From JABCPE02 sp963521545 (GTDB lineage Bacteria > Bacteroidota > Bacteroidia > Flavobacteriales > Weeksellaceae), in contig CAUQVP010000017.1 in assembly GCA_963521545.1 (NCBI GenBank), forward strand, positions 1 to 23,878: DNA of 23,878 bases, read 5' to 3'. Position numbers and translations under genes: made by a program. Positions 21,045 through 23,878 of the stretch are shown here, in pieces. The stretch's first letter is position 1; the number at the start of each line of letters is the position of its first letter. Under the pieces are notes generated by a model. The model saw only the letters and a program-made list of their open reading frames with translations. It had not been told where the DNA came from and did no database searches.

Positions 21045-21974
21045 ATGCAAGATAATATTAGAATTTATTTTACAGAAAAAGTAAAATTTGAACAAATTAT
21101 AAAGAAGAATCATGAATTTAATTGCACCATTAACAGCAATGACATTAAAAATGATAGGCTTGAGCATTCTATTTATCCTATTGTAGGACAAATCGGAACG
21201 CTAACTTATGTAATTACTCAAAATGGAGCATACATAGAAAATTCCCTACACAAGTATCACAATTCAAATACAATAGGACAAGACATCAACTACAATGACT
21301 TCTCATATTGTGAGATAACTCAAGCACTAAATAACTTGCAAAACCAAATCCCTGAATATGATTTTATCAATACAAAAATTACTTCTTTAGAATTTGGTTT
21401 TAATCTAAAATTAGAGCGGTCAGTTCAAGAAATCATTAAAAATAATATTCTTCTATGGAATTTTAAGCCTCATTATTTCTTTCAAGACAACAAGGGTTTT
21501 CTGATGAAAAAGTTCAAAATGAGCAATAGTACATTTAAGATTTATGACAAAGGTGCTCAGAATAATTTAGATTATCCCTTGCTCAGAATTGAGATAAAAT
21601 ATAACCACAAACAACTGAAACATAAAGATTTAGGAATTATAACTTTTCTAGATTTATATGACCCTAAAAAGCTACAATCCCTATTTCTAGATTTTCTGAA
21701 AAGATTTGACCAATTAATCATCGTGGACAATCGTTTTACCTCAAATTTATCAAAAGCAGATAAAGAATATTTGGGTAATCAGTTAGAATATACTTACTGG
21801 AACAGAAATTTTGGTTCTGACAGTACCAAAAATAGACACAAGAAAAAGTTCCGTGAATTCATTCGATACAATAATCTAATGACTACTTTTCACTATCTTA
21901 AACAAAAAATTACAGATAAATACCACGAACTTTTTAAAGACTGTGAAGGTACACCTATCAACACTTCAGATTAA
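21045..21974 (+). CDS. replication-initiator-like protein (phage/plasmid gene II/X-like)
   Basis: A 309-residue soluble protein. Its layout resembles phage/plasmid replication proteins of the gene II/X kind found in Bacteroidota: a mid-protein strand SLEFGFNLKLE (about residues 125-135), then a helix, an aromatic-rich segment (WNFKPHYFFQDNKG), the characteristic TFKIYDKGAQN and LLRIEIKYNHK block (about 163-190), and a helical C terminus with basic KNRHKKKFREF. In such proteins the K-x-Y-D/N-K and L-R-x-E motifs surround the catalytic region. I do not see the nicking tyrosine with certainty. It follows an HTH gene and structured DNA and ends at a very strong terminator. No integrase, relaxase or coat gene is in view, so this would be part of a reduced or decayed replicon. 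Assignment is by pattern only. Confidence 0.5.
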   Translation: MQDNIRIYFTEKVKFEQIIKKNHEFNCTINSNDIKNDRLEHSIYPIVGQIGTLTYVITQNGAYIENSLHKYHNSNTIGQDINYNDFSYCEITQALNNLQNQIPEYDFINTKITSLEFGFNLKLERSVQEIIKNNILLWNFKPHYFFQDNKGFLMKKFKMSNSTFKIYDKGAQNNLDYPLLRIEIKYNHKQLKHKDLGIITFLDLYDPKKLQSLFLDFLKRFDQLIIVDNRFTSNLSKADKEYLGNQLEYTYWNRNFGSDSTKNRHKKKFREFIRYNNLMTTFHYLKQKITDKYHELFKDCEGTPINTSD

Positions 21975-21978
21975 ATAT

Positions 21979-22025
21979 AATGACAAGTTTTCCCATAGTG
22001 TAGTTGGGTAAAACTTGTCATTTTT
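21979..22025 (+). terminator. strong rho-independent terminator
   Basis: A 13-bp perfect stem AATGACAAGTTTT (21979-21991) / AAAACTTGTCATT (22010-22022) extends by CCCA/TGGG with one bulged base and is followed by a T run. It sits 5 bases after the stop of the Rep-like gene. Confidence 0.92.
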
Positions 22026-22341
22026 ATTTGAGTACTTTCATGATTTTGAAACCTTATGAACTATCATAAAAAGTTTAAATTTATTCGTAATATTTCCATT
22101 AAAACCATAATATTTAAACCTTATTCTAAGGATAACTCTATTAATATAATCTACTACTATTTAAATTCAAATAATATTTTCTATATTTATTAGTCTATCA
22201 TATAAATCTATAAACAAGGCTACCCATCTACTTATTCATAAAATTTATAAACCGTATATTCTCCTATCTTATAGATGATTCTATACTATTTTTATAATTA
22301 GTTTATTTCTTTTAAATCCTAATTATAATTAGATATAAGAC
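22026..22341. other. AT-rich gene-free stretch
   Basis: About 315 bases of very AT-rich sequence without a convincing frame, promoter or RNA gene. It separates the Rep-like gene's terminator from a gene remnant and probably represents eroded sequence at the edge of the mobile patch. Confidence 0.6.
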
Positions 22342-22470
22342 TTATTCCTCTCCATAGTCTTTAACAGGAACTACTGTATCAAACGCCCCTATGAATCGTA
22401 AGCCTTCATAAGTAGCTTTTCCTGTGTAGGCAAGTAAAGCATCTTCAAAGGGCTTCAAAATAGAAAATAT
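22342..22470 (-). pseudogene. remnant of a DUF2235/Tle1-like effector (possible)
   Basis: An isolated minus-strand frame of about 42 codons between two stops, with no ATG: LKPFEDALLAYTGKATYEG, then LRFIGAFDTVVPVKDYGEE and stop. It is clearly more GC-rich and protein-like than its surroundings. The R-F-I/L-G-x-F-D-T-V core is what I remember around the catalytic aspartate of DUF2235 / Tle1-type phospholipase effectors (lipase fold), which deliver toxicity in contact-dependent competition. Only this piece survives; both flanks are featureless AT-rich DNA. The family link is tentative, but that it is a broken gene seems sound. Confidence 0.45.
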
Positions 22471-22604
22471 TTATTATTCTTTATACCTTACACCTTTTGA
22501 TTTTTTGGAACAATAAAACAAATATTTAAATAATAATCTATAAAAAATTTAAACCTGAATTGGTAGTGTTTCTCAAATCAGCAGACTTATTCTTGTTTTT
22601 GAAA

Positions 22605-23387
22605 CTAGAAAGAAACACTTATACCAACCTCTATATTGTTATAATCCTTCCTAATAGGGACAATAGGATCTGTATCATAAATGAGACGATAACCAGCATT
22701 TAGACCTATTTTAGGTGTAATATTATATTTAATATCAACTGCACCTCCTAATCGTGCCGCCTTTAAATAACTATCAGGTTTTGCTTGATGAATAGCAGTA
22801 GTGGTTAGTTCCCAATAATCATTTATGTAATGCTTGATGCTTACCGATAGGTGACTCTTGATACTTCGGCTAAAGACATGAAGTGGATCTACATTAAGTA
22901 TAGGAGATTTCCACTTTTCAAATTCATAGAATAGTCCAGCTGTCGCAAACATGACAAATTTCTCTTTGTTTATTACTCGATATCTAGATAATAGTCCAGT
23001 TGAAATCTTGTACTCCATGCCTCGGCTCTCAGCCCATTGAGACTCAGCATAAGGATAAATCTCAAAGGCACGACTTAATAGATAACGATATTCAAGGTGT
23101 ACATATCCACCACTGATAGTAACTTTATCGCCATAAGTAGAAAATTCTAGTTTATTGATAAAGTTAATGACACGGTTATTATTTATCAATAAATTGATAT
23201 TTGCTGTATTCTTTAAGGTAAAGACATTCTTTTTTTCCGTTTTGAAATCCAATATGGGAAGAAAAAAACCTTGTATCTTTTTTGTACTGTCTATCTTCAT
23301 TGTAAGATTCTCAGAAAAAATCATTTGTGAGTATATTGGAAAATATGCCGAGAATGTAAACAATAAAAAAACTAATTTCTTGATCAT
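22605..23387 (-). CDS. outer-membrane beta-barrel protein, DUF481-like
   Basis: A 260-residue protein from the ATG at 23387, chosen because MIKKLVFLLFTFSAYFPIYS is a clean signal peptide; an upstream in-frame ATG at 23477 would add an unlikely hydrophobic leader. The mature part shows repeated amphipathic strands typical of an outer-membrane barrel (VINFINKLEFSTYG, VHLEYRYLLSRAFEIYPYAES, KISTGLLSRYRVI, FVMFATAGLFYEFEKW) and ends in ISVSF with the C-terminal Phe used for barrel assembly. The strand order and length resemble the DUF481/YdiY family. It stands alone, separated from the mobile patch by about 135 bases and from the next gene by more than 400. Substrate or role unknown. Confidence 0.75.
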   Translation of the reverse strand: MIKKLVFLLFTFSAYFPIYSQMIFSENLTMKIDSTKKIQGFFLPILDFKTEKKNVFTLKNTANINLLINNNRVINFINKLEFSTYGDKVTISGGYVHLEYRYLLSRAFEIYPYAESQWAESRGMEYKISTGLLSRYRVINKEKFVMFATAGLFYEFEKWKSPILNVDPLHVFSRSIKSHLSVSIKHYINDYWELTTTAIHQAKPDSYLKAARLGGAVDIKYNITPKIGLNAGYRLIYDTDPIVPIRKDYNNIEVGISVSF

Positions 23388-23811
23388 TTTACTATACATT
23401 TTTTGAAGGATTTTAATACTCAATGGAGTAAAAAGCAATAAAGCAAATAAATTATTATATATAAATATGCAGTACAATAATAAACATATACTTAGTATAT
23501 ATTATTATCTTGTTCTGTTAGACTAAAATGTCTATTTGTTATCCACTATTTTAAAATTCATTACTAGTTTTCTTTTTGTAATTCAGCCATTATTGTTCTA
23601 TCTTATTGTAACTTTTGAGGACTTTTTGTTGTTTTTATCCTTAACAAATTTAGACCAAAACACTCCCACTATAACAAAGACTTCTTGTATACAACAATCT
23701 TAGTTTTAGGCGCAAAAGTAAGTAATAATATATATACATTCACAAAAAAATTATTGTTGGTATAAGAATATAATTGTAATTTCGCGATATTATTATTAAA
23801 AATAAAGTATT
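23388..23811. other. intergenic region between divergent genes
   Basis: About 420 bases with no convincing gene. Two minus-strand -7-like boxes are present, TAAATTTG (23645-23652) and TACTTTTG (23713-23720), which could start a long leader for the outer-membrane protein. A plus-strand promoter for the last gene lies at its right end. No RNA gene was recognised. Confidence 0.5.
23757..23784 (+). promoter_or_regulatory. promoter of the last gene
   Basis: TTG (23757-23759) lies 17 bases before TAATTTCG (23777-23784), a TAnnTTTG box with one mismatch. The start codon at 23812 follows 27 bases later. Confidence 0.5.
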
Positions 23812-23878
23812 ATGATGGAATTGTTACAGCCCTATATAAGTATCACTCTAAAACTAGTTACGGGCATGATAGGAATTT
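23812..23878 (+). CDS. 5' end of a membrane protein, probably DUF421 (partial)
   Basis: Only the first 22 codons are inside the window: MMELLQPYISITLKLVTGMI followed by GI. A short polar start followed by ISITLKLVTGMIGI matches the first membrane helix of DUF421 (YetF-like) proteins in Bacteroidota as I remember them ('I.LK...GF.GL'). A promoter-like element lies upstream. The two adjacent ATGs leave the exact start open. The remainder lies beyond the window, so the family is a guess from the first helix. Confidence 0.4.
   Translation, partial: MMELLQPYISITLKLVTGMIGI

Noticed and set aside
17558..22604. Integration ends (attL/attR), a dif-type site or a tRNA target for the mobile patch
   Set aside because: I could not find a convincing direct repeat, a Xer-like 28-mer or a tRNA gene at either side by eye, so no boundaries are annotated.
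23388..23477. N-terminal extension of the outer-membrane protein from ATG at 23477
   Set aside because: It would place another hydrophobic segment before a clean signal peptide starting at 23387.
1..23878. tRNA, rRNA or known riboswitch
   Set aside because: No cloverleaf, conserved rRNA segment or recognisable riboswitch core was seen; the purL leader is too short for one.

Overview
This window is from an AT-rich member of the Bacteroidota, most likely a flavobacterium close to the Weeksellaceae (Chryseobacterium/Riemerella/Elizabethkingia type). Three things point there. Clear -7 boxes of the Bacteroidota form TAnnTTTG precede many genes. There are many small lipoproteins with short signal peptides. 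The housekeeping genes (one-chain purL, mnmE, purB) look flavobacterial. This placement is inferred; there is no rRNA or other marker gene.

Layout. (1) 85-3025, minus strand: seven small genes that look like a cluster of stand-alone immunity genes (a WapI-like protein, an NTF2-fold immunity protein, lipoproteins and small membrane proteins). A short repeat recurs between cassettes, and no toxin gene is visible. (2) 3196-3723, plus: a helical acidic protein and a small Cys-rich protein, ending in a terminator shared with purL. (3) 3776-7465, minus: purL. (4) 7522-9217: small genes of unknown function, two of them divergently transcribed. (5) 9366-10870, minus: a three-gene hipBST toxin-antitoxin operon. 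(6) 11024-14286, minus: eight small genes. Seven are diverged paralogues of one single-domain beta-sandwich (carboxypeptidase-regulatory-like) family, mostly lipoproteins, separated by a repeated spacer. (7) 14532-17557, minus: mnmE and purB. (8) 17673-22470: a mobile or defence patch with a gene remnant, an AbiEi/AbiEii-type toxin-antitoxin pair plus a translationally coupled third gene, a helix-turn-helix gene behind phased repeats, structured DNA, a replication-initiator-like gene and a second remnant. (9) 22605 to the end: an outer-membrane beta-barrel protein and the start of a probable DUF421 membrane protein.

How the genes relate. purL and purB act in de novo purine synthesis, and mnmE modifies the tRNA wobble base. 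These conserved genes separate accessory blocks devoted to conflict (immunity-like genes, HipBST, the AbiE-type pair) and to surface diversification. The most notable unexplained object is the lipoprotein paralogue array at 11-14.3 kb, with its repeated spacers, one repeat read into a coding region, one member without a lipidation cysteine, and a promoter followed by an inverted repeat. Second is the 19.6-22 kb cassette: the extra gene fused into an AbiE-type operon, 10-bp phased repeats, hairpins and a Rep-like gene, with no integrase in view.
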